This document shows, one piece after another, positions 36,169-44,245 of a DNA stretch of 64,000 nucleotides. The notes below the pieces were generated by a model. That model ran no database searches, had not been told where the DNA came from, and saw only the letters and a program-made list of their open reading frames with translations. Source of the DNA: Haloarcula sebkhae (GTDB lineage Archaea > Halobacteriota > Halobacteria > Halobacteriales > Haloarculaceae); NCBI RefSeq assembly GCF_014647415.1, contig NZ_BMPD01000001.1, forward strand, positions 868,001 through 932,000. Reading direction: 5' to 3'. The translations under genes and the position numbers were made by a program. How positions within the stretch are numbered: position 1 is the first letter of the stretch; each line of letters starts with the position of its first letter.

Positions 36169-36294
36169 TTACGCGGGTTCGTCCTGGTCGTCAAGCAAAT
36201 CGCTGTCGCGCCCGTCGTCGTCGATATCAGCACCGAGGAGTGACGCCCACTCTTCGAGGTGTGACTCCGATGTCGAGAGTTCTCGGTGGCCCAT
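36169..36294 (-). CDS. Small acidic protein (41 aa)
   Basis: Frame of 42 codons: MGHRELSTSESHLEEWASLL, then a tail with 12 Asp/Glu residues in 21 positions and ending in DEPA. The first half could form one amphipathic helix; the tail is disordered and highly acidic. A strong TATA box (TTATATAATA) lies 26-36 nt upstream of the ATG, the exact leaderless spacing, which is the main reason to accept so short a gene. No known family is recognised. It lies between mdh and the oap genes, convergent with mdh. Confidence 0.7.
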   Translation of the reverse strand: MGHRELSTSESHLEEWASLLGADIDDDGRDSDLLDDQDEPA

Positions 36295-36319
36295 GGCGTT
36301 ACCGGAAGCATCCACGGCA

Positions 36320-36330
36320 TATTATATAAT
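36320..36330 (-). promoter_or_regulatory. TATA box of the 41-aa protein gene
   Basis: TATTATATAAT lies 26-36 nt before the ATG at 36294 on the minus strand; one of the strongest TATA matches in the window. Confidence 0.7.
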
Positions 36331-36428
36331 GGTTGTGCCCACGTTGATACGCAATGGTGTATGCAGCGGTTCTACGGTGTAATTCGGGACTGGCGAATCA
36401 ATAACAGCGGCGAGGAGTCCGCACTGAT

Positions 36429-37115
36429 TCACTCAGAGCGGATGGTTTCCGGGACCTGAATCGAGTAGTGGCCGTCTTCCTGCAGCGCGATGATGTACTC
36501 TTCGCGGTCGTACAGTTCCATCAGATTCAGTTCGTACTGACCGGGTTCCAGTACCTTGATCGACTCGAACTGGTCGTTGAGTTCAGCGCGCAGTTCCTCC
36601 AGATCGGGACGGTCCTCCCGGTCTGGTTCCGCTGGTGGGTCGGGGTCTGCACCGACAGGGCGGAACTGGTGTTCAGATTCGGACGCGGACGGCACGTCGG
36701 ATGGGAGTTCGTCCGGCTCGACAATATCGCCGCGGGCACTGGCCTGGGCCGAATCCTCAGTCGGCGACGTGCGGTCGGGTTCGGTCGACGGCGAGCCGGA
36801 CGTGTGGGATGGGTCACTCGGCTGTGAGTCAGCGGCCCGGTCGGCGTCAAGGTGGGACTGCTCCGCGGGACGGTCGCCGTCCGCAGCGGAGCCACTGACG
36901 AAGTCACGTACCGAAGCGGCGGTCTTGCCGACGGTACGAGCGACAGTGCTGTCAGGTCCCGGTGGTTCCGGTGGCTCTGCGTCCGGTGTCTCGGAGATGT
37001 CGGCCCCCTCGGGCTGATACTGGAACTTGTTCCCGCCGCAGTTGGGACAGCCCGAGAGCATCTCCTTCGACCCGTCGTCGAAGCCACGGCCACACTCCGT
37101 ACACTGGTGGGGCAT
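36429..37115 (-). CDS. oapC: OapC/ArvC-like zinc-ribbon protein
   Basis: A 228-residue protein with an N-terminal zinc ribbon (CTECGRGFDDGSKEMLSGCP then NC), a long disordered Ser/Pro/Asp/Glu-rich middle, and a conserved C-terminal domain of ~70 residues (LEELRAELNDQFESIKVLEP, then a Tyr-rich strand region ending in the peptide PETIRSE). It is the third gene of the origin-associated oapABC operon. Its ATG overlaps the oapB stop by 1 nt. The name follows haloarchaeal usage; the role at the origin is not established by sequence. Confidence 0.85.
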   Translation of the reverse strand: MPHQCTECGRGFDDGSKEMLSGCPNCGGNKFQYQPEGADISETPDAEPPEPPGPDSTVARTVGKTAASVRDFVSGSAADGDRPAEQSHLDADRAADSQPSDPSHTSGSPSTEPDRTSPTEDSAQASARGDIVEPDELPSDVPSASESEHQFRPVGADPDPPAEPDREDRPDLEELRAELNDQFESIKVLEPGQYELNLMELYDREEYIIALQEDGHYSIQVPETIRSE

Positions 37116-37498
37116 TATTTCCGGGAGACGAGGGCGCTGATGAGCGTTTCGTCCTTGTGGAGCGTCTCTATCTGGTTCGCCGGCCCGATGACTGTCAGCT
37201 TCTGGGTTGACTGTTTGCCCATCAGCCGGTCGAGGATGCTAGCGTCGGCAGCCTCGGACTTGGGGTAGGTCTCGATTTCGATGCCGTTGAACTCGTCGGG
37301 GCTAATCTCCGTCATCGTCACTTCGATCAGGCGGGATTCCTCGTCGGGTGAGAGCCCCTCTTCGAGGATGACGATGTTGCCGTCACGAACCCCGTCGAGG
37401 ATCATCCGTATCTTCTCCATTGAGGCCAGTCCGGCCATGCGTTCGCCGCTGATGAGGTCGATCTGGACGCCGTCGTCTGGGTCTTTGACTTCTGCCAT
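37115..37498 (-). CDS. oapB: OapB (DUF2073 family)
   Basis: A 127-residue protein of the DUF2073 family: IDLISGERMAGLASMEKIRM, 'VILEEGLSPDEESRLIEVTM' and DRLMGKQSTQKLTVIGPANQ. The function is unknown; it is typically encoded with an Era-like GTPase and a zinc-ribbon protein beside orc1 in haloarchaea, which is exactly the arrangement here. The ATG at 37498 follows the oapA stop by 4 nt, so the longer open frame is rejected. Confidence 0.9.
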   Translation of the reverse strand: MAEVKDPDDGVQIDLISGERMAGLASMEKIRMILDGVRDGNIVILEEGLSPDEESRLIEVTMTEISPDEFNGIEIETYPKSEAADASILDRLMGKQSTQKLTVIGPANQIETLHKDETLISALVSRK

Positions 37499-37502
37499 TA
37501 TA

Positions 37503-38144
37503 TCACCCGAAGTACTCCGCGATTTTGTCGTAGACTTCGTCCATGTTGTCTCCCTCAAGCGCCGACAGCGGAATCGTCTCGTGCTGAGGGTAGGCGTTTC
37601 GGATGCGCTGGACAGAGGATTCCTCCAGATCGATCTTGTTCGCGAGGATCAACACAGGAAGGTCCTGACTCTCGATGATGCCGATGAGCATGGTGTTGAC
37701 CTGCGTGAACGGATCAGTCGCGGAGTCAAGGACGTAGATAACGCCGTCGACGTCCTCGCGGAGCCAGTGCATCGCTTCGGCGACACCCTCGGTCGCTTCG
37801 CGGGAGCGACGGACGGCGTCGTCTTTCTCCATGTCATGTTCAAGGAATTCGGTGTAGTCGACCTTCGTCGTCACGCCCGGGGTGTCGACGATGTCGATTG
37901 TCACTTTCTTCCCGTCGCGTTCGATTTCGACGTTCTCCTTTCGGCGCGCACGACGAGTCTCGTGTGGAACGTGACTCTCCGGACCGACAGCGTCGCCAGT
38001 CCAGTCCCGTGCGATGCGATTTGCCAGCGTCGTCTTGCCGGCGTTCGGCGGGCCGTAGATGCCGATTCGCTTTGGATCCTCTTCGGAGAACAGCGTCGAT
38101 GCCGCGCGTGAGATACTATCTTTGAGGTTTGTTAACAATCCCAT
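37503..38144 (-). CDS. oapA: Era-like GTPase OapA
   Basis: A 213-residue GTP-binding protein: P-loop GPPNAGKTT (31-39), DTPG (87-90) and NKID (169-172), the G1, G3 and G4 motifs. In this family the genes sit by the replication origin (origin-associated protein A). The first gene of oapABC, transcribed away from oriC and divergent from orc1. Links to replication initiation or chromosome biology are suggested by position only. Confidence 0.92.
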   Translation of the reverse strand: MGLLTNLKDSISRAASTLFSEEDPKRIGIYGPPNAGKTTLANRIARDWTGDAVGPESHVPHETRRARRKENVEIERDGKKVTIDIVDTPGVTTKVDYTEFLEHDMEKDDAVRRSREATEGVAEAMHWLREDVDGVIYVLDSATDPFTQVNTMLIGIIESQDLPVLILANKIDLEESSVQRIRNAYPQHETIPLSALEGDNMDEVYDKIAEYFG

Positions 38145-38369
38145 CCTATCCTCCCGCCGCCCGGAGTCGTCCGGTATGGCGGCTCTGCCCGTAAAAGATA
38201 GGCGAATTCACTTAAGCCTACGTCAGACATTAGTCTTTTTTCTGACATGGTGAAGCATAGCATAGATCAGCGTGTGGGCGCTTCCGCGGATGTGATCAAG
38301 AAGGGGGCTGTTCGGGTGGAGTCCGGTCATCCGAAACCAAACGATTCGGATCGGGGTGTACCATCCCTG

Positions 38370-38397
38370 CCCCCCACCCCTTCGTTTCAAGTGGAAC
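38370..38397 (-). promoter_or_regulatory. Origin recognition box 1
   Basis: Minus-strand box: GTTCCACTTGAAACGAAGGG followed by GTGGGGGG, 28 nt with the terminal G-string. This is the reference form in the window and pairs with the inverted copy at 38647. Confidence 0.88.
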
Positions 38398-38460
38398 GAC
38401 GTACACCCCTGGGGAGGGGTTGGAGAATTACCGGTCAAATCGGGAGCGGACCAACTATTC

Positions 38461-38600
38461 AGATCGGCGCGACTCGTGATACTACTAGTTAGAACGGTCT
38501 AGACAGTAGAAAACTGTATACTAACCCCTCTTAGAAATTTGTTTAACCTAGTGCGGGTTTGGTTTTTGAGGTAGTATATTAAATCTTTTCCCTTCGCTAG
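38461..38600. other. AT-rich duplex unwinding element
   Basis: About 140 bp between the two inverted ORBs, much richer in A and T than the flanks (GTATACTAACCCC, TAGAAATTTGTTTAACC, TAGTATATTAAATC). This is the expected site of initial melting. Borders are approximate. Confidence 0.75.
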
Positions 38601-38646
38601 AGGATATTCTCGGTCCCCTCACCCCCTCCCCCCGGGCCTGTTTCCC

Positions 38647-38675
38647 GTTCCACTGGAAACGAAGGGGTGGGGGGG
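38647..38675 (+). promoter_or_regulatory. Origin recognition box 2
   Basis: GTTCCACTGGAAACGAAGGG followed by GTGGGGGGG. It differs from ORB1 by one base in the core and lies in the opposite orientation, with its G-string pointing away from the AT-rich element. Confidence 0.88.
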
Positions 38676-39040
38676 TTGGCCCGTTACCGGCACTTTGTCT
38701 TGCAAGTCCGTTCCTCCGTAGTATCACTCATGTTCACATAGCATACCAGCACTCGGAACCACCCCATGACTCCCTTTCGCCCCCACTCACTGTCCTGCCG
38801 TTCCATGTCCGTCCGGCCCCAGTGAGACTGAAGCTATAGTCCTCTTTAGGACAACAGTCCTCATGCGGTATAATTATAAAATTGTAAACATATATGTTTC
38901 ATGGGTAGTGTACCGAAATATTTAATATCGAATCACGGTACGGTTCATGTGGTTCAACTGGACGCACCGGAGAGCGCTGATGCTCACTAACAACGGTACT
39001 AACGCACTCCTCGCTCCCTCTGTTCCGGTGTCTCCCACTC

Positions 39041-39062
39041 TCTCCACACGAAACGAAGGGGA
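39041..39062 (+). promoter_or_regulatory. Origin recognition box 3 before orc1
   Basis: TCTCCACACGAAACGAAGGG then GA: TCCAC and GAAACGAAGGGG are conserved, but the long G-string is missing. It ends 11 nt before the orc1 ATG, so Orc1 binding here could also repress its own gene. Confidence 0.65.
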
Positions 39063-39073
39063 CCCTCTCGACT

Positions 39074-40648
39074 ATGACTGACGAAAGCGACAACTCGGCC
39101 CCGGCATCCGACCCGTCGACGGCAGAGACGTCGAACGACGCCGACGGGTCCGATGGGCAACTCGACGTCGAAACGGACTCCGGAACATCGACCGGGCCGT
39201 CCGATCTCGACGACGTTATCCTCGACAACCTTGATGCCGGGTCGGACGATCCCTCTGATGAGGCGTCTCGTGGCCTGTTTGACGACCTTCTCGAAGGGGA
39301 ACCCATTTTCGAGAACAAGGAGGTCCTCCGCCCCTCGTACACGCCGCACAAACTCCCCCACCGCGAGGAGCAGATCAACAACATGGCGACGATTCTCGTC
39401 ACCGCCTTACGCGGTGATACGCCGTCGAACATCCTCATCTATGGCAAGACGGGAACGGGGAAAACCGCGTCCGCGAAGTTCGTTAGCGAGGAACTCGAAA
39501 CGACTTCACAGAAGTACGAGGTCCCCTGTGAGGTCGAGTATATCAACTGCGAGGTGACCGACACCCAGTACCGCGTGCTAGCCCAGCTCGCGAACAAGTT
39601 CATCGACAAGAACGCCCAGCTCATCGACGACCGCATCGCCGAACTTGAAGACCTCCGGTCACGTGCGCGCGACAATGCGGCTGCACTCGAAGAGACGGCG
39701 TTCGATTCCCTCGACGACATCGAAACCGAAATCAGTTCGCTGGAAGCCGATAAGGCGGAGTTCGAGGAGGTACCGATGACGGGGTGGCCAACAGATCGAG
39801 TCTACAGTTCTTTTTTCGATGCTGTCGACTACCACGAGCGCGTGGTCGTCATCATGCTCGACGAGATCGACAAGCTCGTCGAGAAAAGCGGCGACGATAC
39901 CCTGTACAACCTCTCCCGGATGAACTCCGAACTGGAGAACTCCCGAGTCTCGATTATGGGTATCTCGAACGATCTGAAGTTCACTGATTTCCTCGACCCT
40001 CGGGTCAAATCCAGCCTCGGCGAGGAGGAGATCGTCTTCCCGCCCTACGACGCGAATCAGCTCCGGGACATCCTGCAGGCACGCTCGGACGTGGCGTTCA
40101 AAGGCGACGCGCTCACCGAGGACGTCATCCCGCTGTGTGCGGCCTTCGCCGCACAGGAACATGGGGACGCACGTCGGGCGCTCGACCTCCTCCGGACTGC
40201 TGGCGAACTCGCCGAGCGTGACCAGACGGACAACGTCCTCGAAGACCACGTTCGGCAGGCTCAGGAGAAGATCGAACTCGATCGTGTTGTGGAAGTCGTT
40301 CGGACACTGCCCACGCAGTCGAAAATTGTCCTCTTTGCGATCATTCTCTTGGAAAAGAACGGCGTCCACAACATCAACACCGGCGAGGTGTTCAACATCT
40401 ACAAGAACCTCTGTGAGGAGATCGACGCCGATATCCTGACCCAGCGCCGCGTCACTGATCTCATCTCGGAACTAGATATGCTCGGTATCGTCAACGCCGT
40501 CGTCGTCTCGAAGGGCCGGTACGGGCGGACGAAAGAGATCTCCCTGTCCGTTCCAACCGAAGAGACGGAGGCGGTGCTTCTGTCTGATTCACGACTCGGC
40601 GATATCGACGACGTCCAGCCGTTCGTTCAGGCCCGGTTCGACAACTGA
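39074..40648 (+). CDS. orc1: Orc1/Cdc6 replication initiator
   Basis: A 524-residue AAA+ initiator that binds ORBs and loads the MCM helicase. An acidic disordered N-terminus (about 1-65) precedes the ATPase: Walker A YGKTGTGKTAS (123-133), Walker B VVIMLDEIDK (near 260), sensor/arginine region with 'MGISNDLKFTDFLDPRVKSS', and a C-terminal winged helix (QRRVTDLISELDMLGIVNAV). A coiled segment with many Glu/Asp interrupts the AAA+ domain (about 185-235). Divergent from oapA and facing the origin. Confidence 0.97.
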   Translation: MTDESDNSAPASDPSTAETSNDADGSDGQLDVETDSGTSTGPSDLDDVILDNLDAGSDDPSDEASRGLFDDLLEGEPIFENKEVLRPSYTPHKLPHREEQINNMATILVTALRGDTPSNILIYGKTGTGKTASAKFVSEELETTSQKYEVPCEVEYINCEVTDTQYRVLAQLANKFIDKNAQLIDDRIAELEDLRSRARDNAAALEETAFDSLDDIETEISSLEADKAEFEEVPMTGWPTDRVYSSFFDAVDYHERVVVIMLDEIDKLVEKSGDDTLYNLSRMNSELENSRVSIMGISNDLKFTDFLDPRVKSSLGEEEIVFPPYDANQLRDILQARSDVAFKGDALTEDVIPLCAAFAAQEHGDARRALDLLRTAGELAERDQTDNVLEDHVRQAQEKIELDRVVEVVRTLPTQSKIVLFAIILLEKNGVHNINTGEVFNIYKNLCEEIDADILTQRRVTDLISELDMLGIVNAVVVSKGRYGRTKEISLSVPTEETEAVLLSDSRLGDIDDVQPFVQARFDN

Positions 40649-40683
40649 CCTGCGAACTGTATTCGCGCTCGACAGCCTCCGTC

Positions 40684-40705
40684 GTTCCAGGTGAAACGAT
40701 CCCCT
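40684..40705 (+). promoter_or_regulatory. ORB-like sequence after orc1
   Basis: GTTCCAGGTGAAACGATCCC then CT has the box core with two changes but lacks the G-string. It lies 36 nt after the orc1 stop, between convergent genes. Confidence 0.45.
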
Positions 40706-40719
40706 TCGAGAGAGACGAG

Positions 40720-41430
40720 CTATCCGGCTGCGGTTCCGTTCGCCGCTGTGGGTCCTGTCCCGTTCGTCACCGTCGGCCCCGCCTCGTCCGTTACCACATC
40801 AGTTGCTCCGGCCTTGTTCCACTGGAGTCGGACCTGTCCCAGCAACGGGACCCGCATCTCTGCGGTCCCGACGACCCAGCCGGGTTTGACCGGTTCGCTG
40901 ATGGGGTTGGAGCCGACCTGGTCATACCGGCCGTTATTATCGCCTTTGGTGACGAAGCCGGCGTGGTCGGCCGGACAGGAGCTGAGCTCGTCACAGCTGT
41001 CCGCACTGCCGATGTAGTCCTTGTTCGCCCGGTCGTACCAGTTCTCGCCCTCCTCGACCCACAGCATCGCTCGATGGATGATCGGGGTCTGTCGACTGTT
41101 GCCGTCAGGCTCGTACACGATAACGTCGCCCGGTTGCTGGAATGTCCGATAGCTGTCGTCGTTCGCTGCGGTGACGACGCCCCCGTGATCGTCCGGGCCG
41201 GAGAACCGCTCCTCTTCCATCACGAACACGAGGTCGCCTTCCTTGATATGGGGGTCCATGCTCGGACTTTCGATAGCGACGAGCGGGGGCCACACACCGC
41301 TGACGGCGAACAGCAACACCCCGACAAGCAGGACTGAGCCGGCGCTACTGACGATATCGGCCACGTACATCATCCCTCCCGGTCCCTCGGTTTCGTCTCC
41401 GTCCGACGACCGACGGTCTAACCCGGCCAT
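40720..41430 (-). CDS. Signal peptidase I (Sec11-type), paralogue 1
   Basis: A 236-residue membrane protease that removes signal peptides outside the cell membrane. One N-terminal transmembrane segment (AGSVLLVGVLLFAVSGVWPP) precedes the catalytic Ser in VAIESPSMDPHIKEGD. The second basic/His region is IIHRAMLWVEEGENWYDRAN, and FVTKGDNNGRYDQV holds the GDN Asp motif, giving the archaeal Ser-His-Asp set. It starts at MAGLDRRSS (41430); the longer frame runs into the next gene. The tail is Thr/Gly/Asn-rich. It lies in tandem with a close paralogue and convergent with orc1. Confidence 0.92.
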   Translation of the reverse strand: MAGLDRRSSDGDETEGPGGMMYVADIVSSAGSVLLVGVLLFAVSGVWPPLVAIESPSMDPHIKEGDLVFVMEEERFSGPDDHGGVVTAANDDSYRTFQQPGDVIVYEPDGNSRQTPIIHRAMLWVEEGENWYDRANKDYIGSADSCDELSSCPADHAGFVTKGDNNGRYDQVGSNPISEPVKPGWVVGTAEMRVPLLGQVRLQWNKAGATDVVTDEAGPTVTNGTGPTAANGTAAG

Positions 41431-41501
41431 TCGTACCACGAATACTCGGAGGCGGCCAATCAACTTTCTGTTGTTGGACCGAACGCTCCCGTCCGGTTTG
41501 C

Positions 41502-42212
41502 TCAGCTCGCCGCCGGTACTGAAGCTTCTCCCACCGGCATCGACACTGAGGTGTGCCATAGCTGGGATGGCTGGACCCGAACGTACCCGAGACGTGGGAT
41601 TCGGAAGGTCCCGGTTCCGATGACCCACTCCGGCCGGACAACGGTACTCGCTCCGGTGACCTGATCGTATCTGGTGTTGGTCACCTTATTGTCACCTTTC
41701 GTAATAAACCCGGCGTGGGGGGCTGGACAGTTCCGAAGTTCGTCGCAACTGTCTGCGTTCCCGATGTACGTCTGGTTTGCCCGGTCGTACCAGTTCTCGC
41801 CGGCATCGACCCATAGCATCGACCGGTGGATGATCGGCGTCCGCTGCTCGTTACCGTCGGGTTCGAAGATGATGACATCCCCGGGCTGCTGAAAGGTCCG
41901 ATACCCGGTCTTTGACCCCTCCGCTGCCGTTACAACGCCGTGACGGGCCTCCTGTCCGGAAAAGCGCTCTGCGTCCATGACAAACACCATATCCCCGGTG
42001 TCGATGTGTGGCTCCATGCTCCCGCTTTCGATGGCGACAAGCGGCGGCCACACCCCGCTGACGGCAAACAGGAGCGCCCCGACGAGCATGACCGCCCCGA
42101 CGCTCGTACCGATGTCACGGACGTACAGGCCGAGGCGAAACGTCGGGCTGGCGTCCACAGACTCCTCTGTCTCGTCTGGTGGCGTGCTACGCGACGATTC
42201 GTCCCGGCCCAT
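41502..42212 (-). CDS. Signal peptidase I (Sec11-type), paralogue 2
   Basis: A 236-residue paralogue of the preceding gene, sharing GVWPPLVAIES, the catalytic SGSMEPHIDTGD, 'IIHRSMLWVDAGENWYDRAN' and FITKGDNKVTNTRYD. The two differ in the N-terminal cytoplasmic part and C-terminal tail. The spacing (71 bp) and same direction show a tandem duplication that has diverged. It lies divergent from the PolD small-subunit gene. The two copies may serve different substrates or conditions; not shown by sequence. Confidence 0.92.
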   Translation of the reverse strand: MGRDESSRSTPPDETEESVDASPTFRLGLYVRDIGTSVGAVMLVGALLFAVSGVWPPLVAIESGSMEPHIDTGDMVFVMDAERFSGQEARHGVVTAAEGSKTGYRTFQQPGDVIIFEPDGNEQRTPIIHRSMLWVDAGENWYDRANQTYIGNADSCDELRNCPAPHAGFITKGDNKVTNTRYDQVTGASTVVRPEWVIGTGTFRIPRLGYVRVQPSQLWHTSVSMPVGEASVPAAS

Positions 42213-42272
42213 TCTATCTCGGATTGCCCATAGTGGCGTATCAATCTTGTGACGACCGTCGGTCCGCTATCC

Positions 42273-42280
42273 TTTTGCCC
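42273..42280 (+). promoter_or_regulatory. TATA-like box of polB
   Basis: TTTTGCCC about 26 nt before the GTG at 42301; supports leaderless GTG initiation rather than the GTG at 42292. Confidence 0.45.
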
Positions 42281-42300
42281 GCAGACACTGAGTGTGGAAC

Positions 42301-43869
42301 GTGCCTCTGGAGACGCCGGCACGCATCGTCAGCGAACTCGCGAGCCGCGGCTACAACGCGGAGCGCGAGGCGGTGACTCGCATCGCCGACACCCGAGATC
42401 CTTCGGTGACGCTGGAACGCGCACTCGAAACACTCCCCGACGAAGCACTGAAGCTGACGACCGACCACGTGGAGTCTGTCGTTGAAGCGACAGAAAGTAC
42501 CGAGAGCGAGTCGAATACTGACCCAGATCCGAAAAACGAAACCTCCGGCGCTCCGACACAGCCACACCCCTCCGTTTCAACTGGAACAGACGCACCCACG
42601 CCGACCGAACCGGGTACGTCCGCTCCACCTGAAACGGGGGGGTCACGGGACGTGGACACATCCCTCCGGGCAATCGAGGTCGCGAACGACATGACCGGCC
42701 AGTCAACTGGGACTGGGGAGTACTCAGACTTCGTCTCGGTGTTCCGGGACCGCTACGAGAAACTGGCGACCAAACTCCGCGGCAGAGTGAACCACCGGCC
42801 GACCGACGCAATCGAGAACATGGGCGGCGGCAGCGACGCGGCGCTAATCGGGATGGTCTCGGACATCCGCTCGACTGCCAGCGGGCACTGGCTCGTCGAA
42901 CTGGAAGACACGAACGGGACCTTCCCCTGTCTGGTAATGAAAGACCGCCCCATCGCCGATCTCGTCCAGCAGTTGCTCATGGACGAGGTCATCGCTGTCG
43001 AGGGGACGCTGGCCGACGACGCCGGCATCCTGTTCGTGGACTCGCTGTACTTCCCGGACGTGCCCCGAACGCACAGCCCCTCGACCGCTGACCGTCACGT
43101 TCAAGCGGCACTCATCTCGGATGTCCACGTCGGGAGCCAGGAGTTCATGGAAGACGCCTGGCATCGCTTTACCGACTGGCTCCACACCGCCGAAGCCGAG
43201 ACCGTCGAATACCTGCTTATCGCCGGCGATATGGTCGAGGGCGTCGGCATCTATCCCGAGCAGGACGAGGAGCTGGACATCATCGACATCTACGACCAGT
43301 ACCGCGCGTTCTCGGAGTATCTCAAGGAAGTGCCGGCTGACATGGAGATCCGGATGATCCCGGGCAACCACGACGCCGTCCGGCTGGCCGAGCCCCAGCC
43401 CGGCTTCGACGAGGAGCTCCGAGACATCATGAGCGCCCACGACGCGCAGGTCCACTCCAATCCCTCGCTGGTCACTGTTGAGGGCGTCACGGTGTTGATG
43501 TACCACGGCGTCTCGCTCGACGAAGTCATCGCCGAACTCCCGGACGAGGAAGCCAGCTACGAGGAGCCACACAAGGCGATGTACCAGCTCCTGAAGAAGC
43601 GCCACGTCGCGCCGCAGTACGGTGGCCACACCCGACTGGCCCCTGAGGACCGCGACTATCTGGTGATGGAGGAGGTCCCCGACGTGTTCCACACCGGCCA
43701 CGTCCACAAGCTCGGCTGGGGCGAGTACCACAATGTCGTTGCGCTGAACTCCGGCTGCTGGCAGGAACAGACCGCGTTCCAGAAGAGCGTCAACATCGAC
43801 CCGGATGCCGGCTTCGCGCCGATTCTGGACCTCGATACGCTGGATATGACGGTCCGGAAGTTCAGCTAA
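42301..43869 (+). CDS. polB: DNA polymerase D small subunit DP1
   Basis: Proofreading 3'-5' exonuclease subunit of PolD, 522 residues from GTG at 42301. A helical N-terminus (ETPARIVSELASRGYNAERE) is followed by a disordered Pro/Thr-rich linker (about 60-130), an OB-fold domain and a calcineurin-like phosphoesterase domain: LISDVHVGS (near 270), LIAGDMVEG (near 308), IPGNHDAVR (near 354) and FHTGHVHKLG (near 465), all intact metal-binding motifs. Two ORB-like sequences fall in the linker-coding DNA. It is followed by palindromic element copy 2. Confidence 0.96.
   Translation: MPLETPARIVSELASRGYNAEREAVTRIADTRDPSVTLERALETLPDEALKLTTDHVESVVEATESTESESNTDPDPKNETSGAPTQPHPSVSTGTDAPTPTEPGTSAPPETGGSRDVDTSLRAIEVANDMTGQSTGTGEYSDFVSVFRDRYEKLATKLRGRVNHRPTDAIENMGGGSDAALIGMVSDIRSTASGHWLVELEDTNGTFPCLVMKDRPIADLVQQLLMDEVIAVEGTLADDAGILFVDSLYFPDVPRTHSPSTADRHVQAALISDVHVGSQEFMEDAWHRFTDWLHTAEAETVEYLLIAGDMVEGVGIYPEQDEELDIIDIYDQYRAFSEYLKEVPADMEIRMIPGNHDAVRLAEPQPGFDEELRDIMSAHDAQVHSNPSLVTVEGVTVLMYHGVSLDEVIAELPDEEASYEEPHKAMYQLLKKRHVAPQYGGHTRLAPEDRDYLVMEEVPDVFHTGHVHKLGWGEYHNVVALNSGCWQEQTAFQKSVNIDPDAGFAPILDLDTLDMTVRKFS
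42561..42587 (-). promoter_or_regulatory. ORB-like sequence inside polB (inverted)
   Basis: Minus strand GTTCCAGTTGAAACGGAGGG then GTGTGGC differs from ORB1 by only two bases in the 22-nt core. It codes on the other strand for part of the DP1 linker. Confidence 0.55.
42622..42648 (+). promoter_or_regulatory. ORB-like sequence inside polB (direct)
   Basis: GCTCCACCTGAAACGGGGGG then GTCACGG matches the box in TCCAC, TGAAACG and G-string. With the box at 42561 it makes an inverted pair 34 bp apart, like the pair in oriC but without an AT-rich core. Confidence 0.5.
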
Positions 43870-43988
43870 CCACCTTTTTCCGCCTCGGGTGCGCAGAGCG
43901 CACCACTCGGCGCAAAAACGTGGGTGAAAAAGGCGCGAATCGCCCGCGGGCGATTCGCGTGAAACCGCTCGCCACAGGCGAGCGGTAT
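43870..43988 (+). repeat. Modular palindromic intergenic element, copy 2
   Basis: It begins directly after the polB stop. Same order as copy 1: CCACCTTTTTCCGCCTC; hairpin GGTGCGC-AGA-GCGCACC; AAAAACGTGGGTGAAAAAGG; a perfect 26-nt palindrome at 43934-43959 with arms CGCGAATCGCCCG; GAAA; hairpin CCGCTCGCC-ACA-GGCGAGCGG (43965-43985) and TA. The unpaired linkers match copy 1 while the stems differ yet keep their pairing. The remaining 256 bp before metY hold no gene I can support; ATTAAGA at 44216-44222 is a likely metY TATA box. Confidence 0.78.
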
Positions 43989-44245
43989 GCTAGTCAGTTG
44001 CGCCTAGCTGCCACTGACGCAGGCCTGCCCTTCCCCGGGTCGCTCGGGCGCGACGGTCGTCGCACCACTCGCTCCCGGCCGGAAGACTTGTCTACCTGTT
44101 CTTCCAGAAGCAAAATAACTGCGCTACTTGGCCTTCTACCCCGAATCTGCCCGAGAACAGCGCGAAGAATCACCGGTATCTCGTAGCAGTGGCGGGCCTC
44201 ACCGATTGAGGCGCAATTAAGACCCATCCGGTAAAAGGAGAGAGT

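Larger units (their letters stand above)
38145..39073. other. Chromosomal replication origin (oriC)
   Basis: A 929-bp non-coding region between the divergent oapA and orc1 genes. It contains two nearly identical ORBs in opposite orientation (38370-38397 and 38647-38675), each with a long terminal G-string pointing outward, flanking an AT-rich unwinding region, and a third box directly before orc1. It also holds a hairpin ATCCGAA/TTCGGAT (38329-38351), C-rich tracts at 38609-38640 and an AT-rich promoter zone at 38860-38930 with palindrome AAACATATATGTTT. The layout matches haloarchaeal oriC1. Confidence 0.92.

Noticed and set aside
38949-38966. A further ORB at GGTTCAACTGGACGC in oriC
   Set aside because: Only the TCCAGTTGAA core matches on the minus strand, with neither the ACG nor the G-string part; too degenerate to list.
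38899-39438. Minus-strand frame across the orc1 5' end and oriC
   Set aside because: It is antisense to the acidic N-terminus of Orc1, giving a Ser/Arg-rich product without any known domain.
43989-44245. A SAM or other riboswitch in the metY leader
   Set aside because: Some short pairings exist, but no known riboswitch core is recognisable, and the ATTAAGA TATA box about 25 nt before the start implies a short leader.
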